A stretch of DNA of 60,547 nucleotides from Pseudomonadota bacterium (GTDB lineage: Bacteria > Pseudomonadota > Gammaproteobacteria > Xanthomonadales > Xanthomonadaceae): contig JAEWOJ010000095.1 of NCBI GenBank assembly GCA_023399815.1, positions 1 to 60,547 on the forward strand, written 5' to 3'. Below the pieces are notes generated by a model. The model worked only from the letters and a program-made list of their open reading frames with translations, was not told the DNA's origin and searched no databases. This document shows positions 28,716 to 36,873 of this stretch, in pieces. The position numbers and the translations under genes are program-made. The first letter of the stretch is position 1, and every line of letters begins with the position of its first letter.

Positions 28716-30794
28716 TCAGTCGCGCTCGCGCAGGTAGCCGTTCAGGCCCTTGCCGCGCAGCTGCTCCGCGGCGCCGGCCCAGTCCAGCGGCTTGCCGCTG
28801 TCCAGGCGTTCGAGCACGGCGACGATCGCCAGCTCGACCTCGGGCAGCTGCGCCGCCTCGGGCAGGCGCGCGCGCTGGTCGATCGCCTCGTACAGCACCG
28901 CGTTGGCCTCGGCATAGCTCAGCGGCGCGGTGGCGCCGTGCTGCGCGCGCCAGCGCTTGCCGTCGAGCACGGCGTTGACGTGCGACTGGATCAGGTAGGT
29001 GGCGCGGCCGATCAGCTTGAGATTGCCCGGCTGCACGGCGGTCATGGTGTTGCCGACCGTGCGCCCGAGCCGCGCCATCACCGCGGTCGAGTGCGCGTTG
29101 AGCAGCATCTTCAGCGCCAGCGTGCGGTCCAGGCCGAGCGGGTCGTGCCGCTTCGGCAGGTCCAGCGCGATGCCCGGTGCGGCACCGTCCAGGCCCTTCA
29201 ACGCGGCGCCGGCGCTGGCGCCCTGGCCCACCGTGACGGTGAGCCGGCCGGCGCCGGCATCGCCGAACGCCTGCCACCACTGCCGCGCGAGTGCGTCCAC
29301 CGGCTCGCCGGCGTAGCGCAGCAGCACGCCCAGGTCGCCCGACTGCGGCGGCAGGCGCTCGCGGTTGTGCGGCGACCAGGACAGGTCGTACAGCGCCTGC
29401 TGTTCGGCACCGGCGCGTTCCAGGCTGCGCAACGCGGTGCCGCGCAGCGCCGGATCGTCCACCTTCTGCTCGAATTCCGGGCGGTACTGCGCCGCATCCA
29501 GGCCATGGAACGGACGGTGCAGCAAGGCGTCCCAGGCGGCCTGCGGCGTCGCCACCGGCGCCCACACGCGGATCCACGAGGCCGGCGGCGCGGTGTCGGT
29601 GCGGTCCAGCGGCGCCAGCCGGAAGGTCGGCGCGCGCTCGGTCACGTCCACGAACACCGGCATCAGGGTCTCGCCGGCCAGGTAGGTGGCATGGCGCCCG
29701 TCGGCATAGGTCTGCGCCTCGCGCACGGTCCACTGCGCCAGCTGCGGCGCGCTGCCGGCCACGGTGCGCTGCAGTTCGGCGAAGCCGCGCAGCCGGGTTT
29801 CGATGCTGTCCTTCGCGTCCAGCCCCAGGCGCTGCGCATCGGCCGCCGCCAGTTGCGGCAGCAGCAGCGCGCGCAATGCGTCCTCCAGCACCAGGCCCAG
29901 CGCGTACAGGCTGGTGGTGGTGGCCTGCATGCGGGTGGAGCCGGTGATCGCCTGCGGGCCGGTCGGCAGCGGGATCTTGTTGATGCGTGCGTCGTCGAGC
30001 ACGCGGCGGCTGCGCTCGAACGGGCGCAGCACTTCGTCCGGGTTGTTGTAGACGAACCAGACGCGGTCGCTGCCGGCGCCGCGCTGGTCGGCGGCGGCCA
30101 GCGCGGTGCCGATCACCGCCGAGGTCTCGCCGCCCTCGGTCACCGCGAACACCACGTCGTCGGCGCCGATGCCGTCGTCGCGCATCTGCAATGCGCCGAT
30201 CAGCTGCAGGTCCTCGAAGCCTTCCAGCGAGCTGATCAGCGCGCGGTCGCCGCCGGTGATCTCGCCGCGCACGCGCTCGCCGAGCCCGGCCGGCAGCTTG
30301 CCGGCGATGCGCGGCCATGCCGGATCGGCCTGCATCCGGTTCCAGAACGGGCGCCACACGCCGCTTTCCAGCGTCTCGGCGAGGCGCCCGGTGGAGCCGG
30401 TGCCGTAGAAGTAGATGCGGCGGCCGTCGCGCAGCGCGCGCTGCACCGCCGCCGAGGCCGCGTGCAGGCTGGCCATGCGCTGCGGGTCGTCGGCCAGTGC
30501 GGCGAAGGCGCGGGCCACGTCCTCGTCCACCGAGAACAGCTGCGACAGTGCCTGCGCCGGGTCGGTCGCCGCCACTTCGCTCAGGTCCCAGGTCCGGGGA
30601 TGGCGCTGCTCGGTCAGCAGCGTGTGCAGCTGGAACTGGGTGCGCTGCTGCACATACTCCGTCGATGCCGGCGACGGCGGCAGGCCCAGCCGCTCGGCGG
30701 CGAGGACGGCCGGGCTGATCGCTGCCAGGCTCAGGGCGAACGTCATGGCGATGCGTCCGGTACGGGGGGAAAAGGTGCGCTGCATACGGGTCAT
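28716..30794 (-). CDS. Exported double-SIS protein, MurQ/GCKR-like
   Basis: A 692-residue protein. The first SIS half shows GTGSTGRLAETLES (from about residue 131), a GGETSAVIGT stretch and the MurQ-type signature TGSTRMQATT (284-293). The second half ends with a MurQ-like segment, KMLLNAHSTAVMARLGRTVG (from about 562), followed by a helical tail. The two-SIS layout is that of glucokinase regulatory protein and tandem MurQ etherases. MurQ cleaves the lactyl ether of MurNAc-6-phosphate. A signal peptide (MTFALSLAAISPAVLAAER after a basic region) is unexpected for a cytosolic sugar-phosphate enzyme. GAGGG lies before the ATG at 30794. It sits between amidase 1 and vanX, which supports a muropeptide substrate. 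Actual activity is unknown. Confidence 0.82.
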   Translation of the reverse strand: MTRMQRTFSPRTGRIAMTFALSLAAISPAVLAAERLGLPPSPASTEYVQQRTQFQLHTLLTEQRHPRTWDLSEVAATDPAQALSQLFSVDEDVARAFAALADDPQRMASLHAASAAVQRALRDGRRIYFYGTGSTGRLAETLESGVWRPFWNRMQADPAWPRIAGKLPAGLGERVRGEITGGDRALISSLEGFEDLQLIGALQMRDDGIGADDVVFAVTEGGETSAVIGTALAAADQRGAGSDRVWFVYNNPDEVLRPFERSRRVLDDARINKIPLPTGPQAITGSTRMQATTTSLYALGLVLEDALRALLLPQLAAADAQRLGLDAKDSIETRLRGFAELQRTVAGSAPQLAQWTVREAQTYADGRHATYLAGETLMPVFVDVTERAPTFRLAPLDRTDTAPPASWIRVWAPVATPQAAWDALLHRPFHGLDAAQYRPEFEQKVDDPALRGTALRSLERAGAEQQALYDLSWSPHNRERLPPQSGDLGVLLRYAGEPVDALARQWWQAFGDAGAGRLTVTVGQGASAGAALKGLDGAAPGIALDLPKRHDPLGLDRTLALKMLLNAHSTAVMARLGRTVGNTMTAVQPGNLKLIGRATYLIQSHVNAVLDGKRWRAQHGATAPLSYAEANAVLYEAIDQRARLPEAAQLPEVELAIVAVLERLDSGKPLDWAGAAEQLRGKGLNGYLRERD

Positions 30795-30815
30795 GCCAGC
30801 CCTCAGGGATGGGTG

Positions 30816-30888
30816 GTAGGTCGGGGCCACGTCCCCGACGTTGCGGATGCCGTGGACGCCCTCCGTCGGAAGCGTCGCCCCGGCCTAC
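30816..30888. repeat. REP pair, GTAGGTCGGGGC family
   Basis: GTAGGTCGGGGCCACGTCCC plus CGAC at 30816-30839, facing a shorter GTAGGCCGGGGCGAC at 30874-30888 (minus strand). The second head supplies the TAG stop codon of the amidase gene. Confidence 0.75.
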
Positions 30889-31625
30889 CGGTCATGGGAG
30901 ACCAGCGCATGCAGGATGCGCAGGTCCTCGGCGTCGAGTTCGGTGCCGCCCAGCCCGCGGAAGTGGTTGCGGAAGGCGCGTACGGTGGCGGCGCGGTCGT
31001 CCAGCGGGTAGCCGACCAGGCGCAGCGCGGTCCACGGGTCGAAGTCTGCCGGCGCCGGCGGCGCGTCGGCGGCCGGCCAGCGGCCGAAGCCGGCGTCGGC
31101 CAGCCGCTTCCACGGGAACAGCGGGCCCGGGTCGGGCTTGCGCGTCGGCGCCAGGTCCTGGTGGCCGATGATCTGGCTGCGCGGGATGTGCAGGCGCGTG
31201 CACAGGTCCTCCAGCAGCAGCAGCAGGCTCTGCACCTGCGCCTCGGCGAACGGCGACTGGCCGTCGTTGTCCAGCTCGATGCCGATGGAGGCGGAATTGA
31301 GGTCGGTGAAGGGGCCCCAGCTGCCGGCGCCGGCATGCCAGGCGCGGCGCTCGTCGCTGACCAGCTGGTAGCGCGTGCCGTCGGCGCCGATCAGGTAGTG
31401 CGCGCTGACCTTGCCGCCGCTGTTGGCGCTGCGCAGGGTGTCCAGGCTCTGCTGCACCGAGTGCTGCTCGGTGAAGTGGATGACGACCAGGTTGGGCCGG
31501 CGCAGGTCCTGGTTCGGCGAAGGCACCCACGTCGCCAGCGGATTGCGCGAGGGCGCGTGGCCACAGGCAGTGAGCAGGGTGGCGGCGAGCAGCAGCAACG
31601 GCAGACGGGCAGTAGAAATGTTCAT
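30885..31625 (-). CDS. N-acetylmuramoyl-L-alanine amidase lipoprotein (AmpD family), copy 1
   Basis: A 246-residue Amidase_2 enzyme. The start MNISTARLPLLLLAATLLTA leads to a lipobox LLTAC, so it is membrane-anchored on the periplasmic side or surface. AmpD zinc ligands are visible: His in LVVIHFT, and the His and Asp of GHQDLAPTRKPDPGPLFPW. It cuts the bond between MurNAc and L-Ala, freeing stem peptides. It lies directly downstream of TonB receptor 1, and a paralogue (39897-40742) lies downstream of TonB receptor 2. Its TAG stop is inside a REP head. An upstream open extension lacking a signal was rejected. Confidence 0.93.
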   Translation of the reverse strand: MNISTARLPLLLLAATLLTACGHAPSRNPLATWVPSPNQDLRRPNLVVIHFTEQHSVQQSLDTLRSANSGGKVSAHYLIGADGTRYQLVSDERRAWHAGAGSWGPFTDLNSASIGIELDNDGQSPFAEAQVQSLLLLLEDLCTRLHIPRSQIIGHQDLAPTRKPDPGPLFPWKRLADAGFGRWPAADAPPAPADFDPWTALRLVGYPLDDRAATVRAFRNHFRGLGGTELDAEDLRILHALVSHDR

Positions 31626-31665
31626 GGGCAATGAGGTTGGAATGAATCCGGTCGAAGCATGGACA

Positions 31666-31693
31666 AAGCCCCTCTCCCATCGGGAGAGGGCTT
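31666..31693. terminator. Hairpin between TonB receptor 1 and amidase 1
   Basis: AAGCCCCTCTCCCATCGGGA plus GAGGGCTT forms a stem that, on the minus strand, ends GGGGCTTTG. It lies in the 187-bp gap after the receptor, together with a second hairpin near 31745-31795. It could partly terminate or stabilise the abundant receptor mRNA. Confidence 0.5.
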
Positions 31694-31812
31694 GAAGGTG
31701 AGGATCCGGGCAAAGCTCCCACCATCTTCGGCTGTGCGCCCGGCCCCTCATCCGCCCCTGCGGGGCACCTTCTCCCGGAGGGAGAAGGGCAAAGCGAACT
31801 CCCGGCACCGGC

Positions 31813-34701
31813 TTACTGGAAGCGGTACTCGAGCAGCAGGTTGAAGGAACGGCCGCGCGGATCGGCCACGCGCGCTTCCCAGCCGGCGCCGTCGCCGTCG
31901 TCCAGGTAGCGCACGGTGAACGGCGGATCGGTGTTGAGCAGGTTGCGGATGCCGAAGGTCGCCTTCAGGTGCTCCATGCCGGTCCAGGTGACGCTGTAGT
32001 TGTAGGTGATGTAGGCATCGACCTTGGGGTCCCAGTTCGGCGGGACGTAGCCGTTGACGATGCCGCCCGGCTGCCAGTCCTTGTAGCCGCCGCGGTAGAC
32101 CTGGGTCAGCGTGTGCGCCCAGTCGCCCTTGGCCCAGCCGACGCCCAGGGTGTGCTTCCAGCGGATCGGCAGGTTGTAGTAACGCTCGTACTCGCCGACC
32201 AGGTTGTCGCTGTAGGGCAGGCTGTCGAAGGTCTTGGTCCGGAAGGTGTCCAGGTAGTTGCCATTGAGGTGGACGTTCCAGTCGCCGCCGGCGATCTGGC
32301 CGCGGACGTTGGCGTCCAGCTCGATGCCGCGGGTCAGGGTGCCGCCGGTATTGATGTAGCGCTGGTCGATGGCAATGATGTTGCCGCTTCCGTCGCGGAT
32401 GAAGTTCGACGCGTACAGGTCGTAGTTCGCGGTCATCGTCGACAGGTTGAAGCCGCTGCGGATGGTGTTGAGGCGCTCGATCTCCCACCAGTCGACGCTG
32501 ACGTTGAAGTTGCCGTTCGGCGCCAGCACGAAGCCGACGCTGCGCTGCTTGGCTTCCTCCGGCTTCAGGTTCGGGTTGCCGCCGGTGATGATGTCCGGGC
32601 GGATCTGCACGCTGCAGTTGGCCACGTCAGGGTTGTACTGGCCCTTCGGGCAGACCGCCGGGTCGGCCAGGTCCAGGCCGGTGTACTGGCTCTCGGTGAT
32701 GCCGCGGAACAGCTTGGCGAAGTCGGGCACCTTGAAGCCGGTGCTGTAGGAGCCGCGGAACACCAGCCAGTCGATCGGCTGCCACTTGAACGAGTACTTC
32801 GGATTGGTGGTGCCGCCGAAGCCGTCGTAGCGGTCGTGGCGCACGGCCAGGTTCACTTCCAGCTGGTCGAACACCGGCAGGTTGAACTCGGCGAACGCCG
32901 CCTTGACGTTGCGCTGCTTGGGCGACATGTAGTTGGCCGCGTCGCCCGGCGCGCCGAACACGAAGGCGTTGCCCGCGGCCCATTCCGACGGGCCGCCGAA
33001 CTCGTATTCCTCGCGGCGCACGTCCACGCCGACCGCCGCCTGCACGTCTTCCTCGCTCCACAGCCGGAAGCCGAGGCTGCCGCTGAAGCTGGCGTCGAAG
33101 GTGGTGGTGGTGGAGGTGCCCTTGTACAGCAGCAGGCCGCTGGCGTCGGCCGCGGCCATCGCGTCGTAGGCAGCCTGCGACTGGTCCTGGCCGGGCAGCA
33201 GGAACGGGTTGAGCAGTCCGCTCTTCAGCGCCTCCTTCAGCTGCGGGGTGTAGTAGTAGCCGCCGGCCAGCACCGACTGGGCGCGGCTCTCGGCGCGCGA
33301 CAGGCCGACGTTGTAGTCCCAGGTGCCGAGGGTGCCGGTCATGCCGAGCAGCACGCGGTAGGCCTTGGTCTCGGTTTCCAGCTTGCGCGGGCCGCAGATC
33401 TCGCAGCGCCAGCGGTAGGTGATGGGGCTGCCATAGGCCAGGTTGGCCTGGTCGCCGAAGTAGTCGTGCAGCTGGTTGTAGATCGCGTCGTAGGTCGCCT
33501 TCGTGTTCGCGTTCAGCTCGTAGGCGTCCAGCTGGGTGGCGCTGGCGTTGATGCTGCTGCTGATCTGCTGCGCCTCGAACTGGCGCCGGGAGGTGACCTT
33601 GGAGCCCATGAACTCGGCGAAGAATTCATGGTTGTCGCCGACCTTGAAGGTGGCGCGGCCGATGCCCTGCACGGTGTCCACCGGCTGCTGGATGGTGCGC
33701 GCGCGGCCGTAGTCCCAGGCGCAGCCGAAGCTGGCGCCGGGGCTGGCCCAGATCTTGTCGTCGTACGGGCCCATCATGTCGCCGCCGCTCTCGCAGCCGG
33801 CGCCGCCGGGCAGGTCCAGGGGGCTGATGGTGGTCTTGGTCAGGCCGCTGTCCGGGTCGCGCAGTCCGCCGCCGATCATGCTGCCGGTGGCGCTGACGAC
33901 GTTGGCGTACGGGGTGCCGCGGGTATCGGGCGACAGGCCGCGGTCGGGCTGGAAGCTGTTGGCGAAGTCGCGCTGGTCGCCGCGCAGGATCTTGTTCTTC
34001 TTGACGTTGAGCGCGGCCCACACGTTCCAGCGGTCGTTGTCCAGGTCGCCCCAGCCGCCGAGCACGCCGGCCTGGTAGATGTTGCCGCCGCCTTCCTCGG
34101 TGACGTCGGCGCCGGCGGTCAGCGAGATGCCCTGGTAGTTCTCGCGGGTGATGAAGTTGATGACGCCGCCGATGGCGTCGGTGCCGTACACGGCCGAGGC
34201 GCCGTCGCGCAGTACCTCGACGCGCTCGATGGCGGCGAACGGGATCGAGTTCAGGTCGACCACCTGGCCGGCGAGGCCGTGCGCGGCGACGCGGCGGCCG
34301 TTGAGCAGCACCAGGGTCGCATCGGCGCCCTGCCCGCGCAGGTTGGCGCCGGACACGCCGTTGTTGCCGCGGGTGCCGGGCGGCGCGATGCCGCTGTTGG
34401 CGGCCAGGCTGTCGGGACCGCTGCTGGCGATGTTCAGCTGCTGCAGCAGCTGCTCGGCCGAGGTGATGCCCTGCGCCTCGATCTCGGCCTTCTGGATGAT
34501 GGTGACCGGCAGCGCCGCTTCGACGTCGGTGCGCTGGATGCGCGAGCCGGTGACCGAAACGCGGTCGAGCGTGCGTGCCTCGGGCGACGACGAAGTGGCC
34601 GCGGGCTGGGTCTGGGCCTGCGCGGCGAGCGGGGTACCCAGCGCCAGCAACAGGGCGGCGCTCAGGTGGTGGAGCCGTGGGGAACGTGACAAGGCGGACA
34701 T
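31813..34701 (-). CDS. TonB-dependent outer-membrane receptor 1
   Basis: A 962-residue receptor. The signal peptide ends near PLAAQAQ. The plug domain runs from about residue 55 to 180 (VTGSRIQRTDVEAALPVTII, GANLRGQGADATLVLLNGRR, RVEVLRDGASAVYGTDAIGG). The rest is a beta-barrel ending in the sorting-type tail LLLEYRFQ. It is of the RIQR/RIxR plug type expanded in Xanthomonadaceae for polymer-derived substrates. Its gene heads the unit receptor-amidase-doubleSIS-vanX and appears to be driven by a promoter at 35051-35092, leaving a leader of about 345 nt. Muropeptide uptake is inferred from context only. Confidence 0.92.
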   Translation of the reverse strand: MSALSRSPRLHHLSAALLLALGTPLAAQAQTQPAATSSSPEARTLDRVSVTGSRIQRTDVEAALPVTIIQKAEIEAQGITSAEQLLQQLNIASSGPDSLAANSGIAPPGTRGNNGVSGANLRGQGADATLVLLNGRRVAAHGLAGQVVDLNSIPFAAIERVEVLRDGASAVYGTDAIGGVINFITRENYQGISLTAGADVTEEGGGNIYQAGVLGGWGDLDNDRWNVWAALNVKKNKILRGDQRDFANSFQPDRGLSPDTRGTPYANVVSATGSMIGGGLRDPDSGLTKTTISPLDLPGGAGCESGGDMMGPYDDKIWASPGASFGCAWDYGRARTIQQPVDTVQGIGRATFKVGDNHEFFAEFMGSKVTSRRQFEAQQISSSINASATQLDAYELNANTKATYDAIYNQLHDYFGDQANLAYGSPITYRWRCEICGPRKLETETKAYRVLLGMTGTLGTWDYNVGLSRAESRAQSVLAGGYYYTPQLKEALKSGLLNPFLLPGQDQSQAAYDAMAAADASGLLLYKGTSTTTTFDASFSGSLGFRLWSEEDVQAAVGVDVRREEYEFGGPSEWAAGNAFVFGAPGDAANYMSPKQRNVKAAFAEFNLPVFDQLEVNLAVRHDRYDGFGGTTNPKYSFKWQPIDWLVFRGSYSTGFKVPDFAKLFRGITESQYTGLDLADPAVCPKGQYNPDVANCSVQIRPDIITGGNPNLKPEEAKQRSVGFVLAPNGNFNVSVDWWEIERLNTIRSGFNLSTMTANYDLYASNFIRDGSGNIIAIDQRYINTGGTLTRGIELDANVRGQIAGGDWNVHLNGNYLDTFRTKTFDSLPYSDNLVGEYERYYNLPIRWKHTLGVGWAKGDWAHTLTQVYRGGYKDWQPGGIVNGYVPPNWDPKVDAYITYNYSVTWTGMEHLKATFGIRNLLNTDPPFTVRYLDDGDGAGWEARVADPRGRSFNLLLEYRFQ

Positions 34702-35050
34702 GCTCTCTCTCCAAAGGGGGCGCGTTACGGTGGTTGCTGCGGGAGCGATGCGGATCCACTTCCACGCCCGCGTCGGCGGGGTAGGCGATCCTGCATCGTT
34801 CCGTCATCCAGGGGCGGCACGATTCCGCCAAACCAACGGGATGCGGTCCACCTCCCCGGTGCCGCATCCTTCCTTCCCTGGTTGCACTGCGCCGGGGAGC
34901 GTCCCTGTCTTCCGGCCTGCGACATGCCAGGCCCGATGGCGGGCCTGCCCGACCCGGGCTTCCGCTCCCGCCGGCCGCATCGTGCGGATCGGAGGAGAGA
35001 CGGAGTGGCTGGCCGGCGCGTCCGCGCCTTCGTCCAACCCGGGTTCACAA
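34702..35050 (-). other. Long untranslated leader of TonB receptor 1
   Basis: About 345 nt between the predicted transcription start and the receptor ATG. It contains no convincing gene; short arginine-rich frames here do not look real. Several GC-rich self-complementary stretches are visible (for example around CATGCCAGGCCCGATGGCGG, 34923-34942). GGAGAGAGAGC precedes the ATG. The length suggests a regulatory leader, but I recognise no known riboswitch. Confidence 0.4.
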
Positions 35051-35092
35051 CTGTTTAACACGTGCCGAATCCAGCGGTCAATAAACTATTCC
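35051..35092 (-). promoter_or_regulatory. Predicted promoter/operator of the receptor-1 unit
   Basis: On the minus strand: -35 TTGACC (35076-35081), 17-bp spacer, -10 TTAAAC (35053-35058). Between them lies the palindrome CACGTG (35059-35064), and an AT-rich GGAATAGTTTATTGACC runs into the -35. The plus-strand blocks CTGTTTAACACGTGC, CCAGCGGTCAATAA and TATTC are repeated nearly exactly at 46675-46716 in front of the other operon. Adjacent 35105-35125 is unusually AT-rich for this genome. Confidence 0.6.
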
Positions 35093-35233
35093 AAGAGGTC
35101 GGCAATCCCGGAAATAAAATATTTTCGTGACGCACCGCACAATCCCGCACACACTCCCGCGCCCCCTGCCGGAGGCGGCCATGAAGAAGGCGACGCGACG
35201 GGCGCGAGGCTGGCGCAGCCGGCCCCAGCGTAC

Positions 35234-36778
35234 TCACGGACAACCGCCGATGCGATGGAATTCCAGGTCCTGGTAGTCGTAGCTGAAGTCGATGTCCGGA
35301 TCGATGGCGCGCATGCGCAGGGTGCGTTGCGCTCCCTCGCCGCCGAACTCCAGCCAGGCGTCGGCATCCTCGCCCAATCCCCGCCATTGCACCCAGGGCC
35401 GGCCGGCGGACACCATCACCCGCCCGCGCATGGCCGGCGATTTCTCCGCGGCGAAGGCGATGCCACCATCGGCGGGGCACAGCGTGATCCGGCCGAACCA
35501 GGGATCGCTCCACACGCCGGCATCGGTGGCGAAAGCGGCCGCCGCCAGCGGCGTGCCGGCGGACAACGCCGGGCGCGCGTGGCCGTCGGAACGGCGCTGC
35601 GCCGCTTCCCGCTCCAGCAGGCCGGTGTAGTGCAGGACGTCCAGGCCGGCCGCCGGCGCAGTGCGGCGCTTGAGCAGGGCCTGCATCAGCGCGGTGCGCG
35701 CGTCCTCGCCCTCGCCGTTGATCAGGATCACCACGCCGCTGCGCCGGTCCGGCAGCAGCGCCAGCGAGGAATACATGCCCGACAGCGTGCCGGTATGGGC
35801 GACCTTCCACTGCCCGTCCATGTCCGACAGGCGCCAGCCGTAGCCATAGGCAAGGAAGTGGGTGTTGTCCCAGTCGCGCAGGCGCTGGCCGACGGGCATC
35901 GGCATGTGCGCGGTCCACAGCGCGCGCCGCTGCCCGGCGTCGAGCCAGCCCGGCGCCTGCGCCGGATCGAGCAGCGCCCGCATCCAGCGCAGCATGTCGT
36001 TGAGGCTGCAGCGCACGCCGCCGGCCGCCATCGACGGGAAATCGGCGGCGAACTGGCCGTCGCGCGCGACCGCCTGGTTGCGCCCGTCCTTCCAGACGTG
36101 CGGCTGGGCGACGTTGCCGACGGCCTGCGGCGACCACTGCCCGGCCTGGCAGCGCGCCATGCCCAGCGGCTGGAACAGCTGCTCGCGGACCAGCGTCGCA
36201 TAGGGCTTGCCCGCGGCCGCCGCGGCCACTTCGCCGGCCACCACGTACAGCAGGTTGTCGTAGGCGTAGTCGGCGCGGAAGCTGCCGGCCGGCTTGAGGT
36301 GCGCCAGCCCGGCGACGATGTCCTGGCGGGTGAAATGATTGGGCTCCGGCCACAGCATCAGGTCGCCGGCGCCCAGGCCCAGCCCGCTGTTGTGGATCAG
36401 CAGGTCGCGCACCTGCATGTTGCGCGTCACCCACGGGTCGTACATGCGGAACGACGGCAGGTGCTTCGTCACCGGATCGTCCCAGCGCAGGGTGCCGGCC
36501 TGCACCAGCCGCGCCAGCACCGCCGCGGTCATCGCCTTGGTGTTGGAAGCGATCTTGAAAAGGCTGTCGGCATCGACCGGCCGCCCTTCCCCGGCCGCCA
36601 GCTCGCCACGCGCAATGGTGTGGGCGACCTTGCCGTCCTCGATCACCCCCACCGCGATGCCGGGCAGGTGATAGTGGTCGAAGGCCTGCTGGACCATGCG
36701 CGCGTCGAACGCCGCATCGTCCTCCGCGGCCTGGGCGAGGCCCGGCAACAGGGCGAGGCAGAGCAGGAATCGTTTCAT
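35234..36778 (-). CDS. Secreted serine hydrolase (beta-lactamase/D-aminopeptidase class)
   Basis: A 514-residue exported protein with signal peptide MKRFLLCLALLPGLAQA. The beta-lactamase-like domain has the serine motif SNTK in FKIASNTKAMTAAVL, a Tyr-x-Asn element in DYAYDNLLYVV and a KTG-type HTGTLSG. A C-terminal lipocalin-like/DUF3471 domain spans about the last 110 residues. Members include D-aminopeptidases, DD-peptidases and esterases. Within this locus a role on D-amino-acid-containing peptides is plausible but unproved. It lies 95 bp after TonB receptor 2, separated by two hairpins (36790-36845). Confidence 0.88.
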   Translation of the reverse strand: MKRFLLCLALLPGLAQAAEDDAAFDARMVQQAFDHYHLPGIAVGVIEDGKVAHTIARGELAAGEGRPVDADSLFKIASNTKAMTAAVLARLVQAGTLRWDDPVTKHLPSFRMYDPWVTRNMQVRDLLIHNSGLGLGAGDLMLWPEPNHFTRQDIVAGLAHLKPAGSFRADYAYDNLLYVVAGEVAAAAAGKPYATLVREQLFQPLGMARCQAGQWSPQAVGNVAQPHVWKDGRNQAVARDGQFAADFPSMAAGGVRCSLNDMLRWMRALLDPAQAPGWLDAGQRRALWTAHMPMPVGQRLRDWDNTHFLAYGYGWRLSDMDGQWKVAHTGTLSGMYSSLALLPDRRSGVVILINGEGEDARTALMQALLKRRTAPAAGLDVLHYTGLLEREAAQRRSDGHARPALSAGTPLAAAAFATDAGVWSDPWFGRITLCPADGGIAFAAEKSPAMRGRVMVSAGRPWVQWRGLGEDADAWLEFGGEGAQRTLRMRAIDPDIDFSYDYQDLEFHRIGGCP

Positions 36779-36873
36779 CAGCGTGCGTCCCATGACCGGC
36801 GGCGGAAGTCCACCGCCGGAATGCTGCCGCAGCCGGCGCTGCGGCAGCAGGTGCCGAAAGGCCCGGTCCGGCA

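Noticed and set aside
34725..35048. A 107-codon minus-strand frame in the receptor-1 leader.
   Set aside because: Arg/Gly/Pro-rich, GTG start with no ribosome binding site, beginning at the predicted transcription start.
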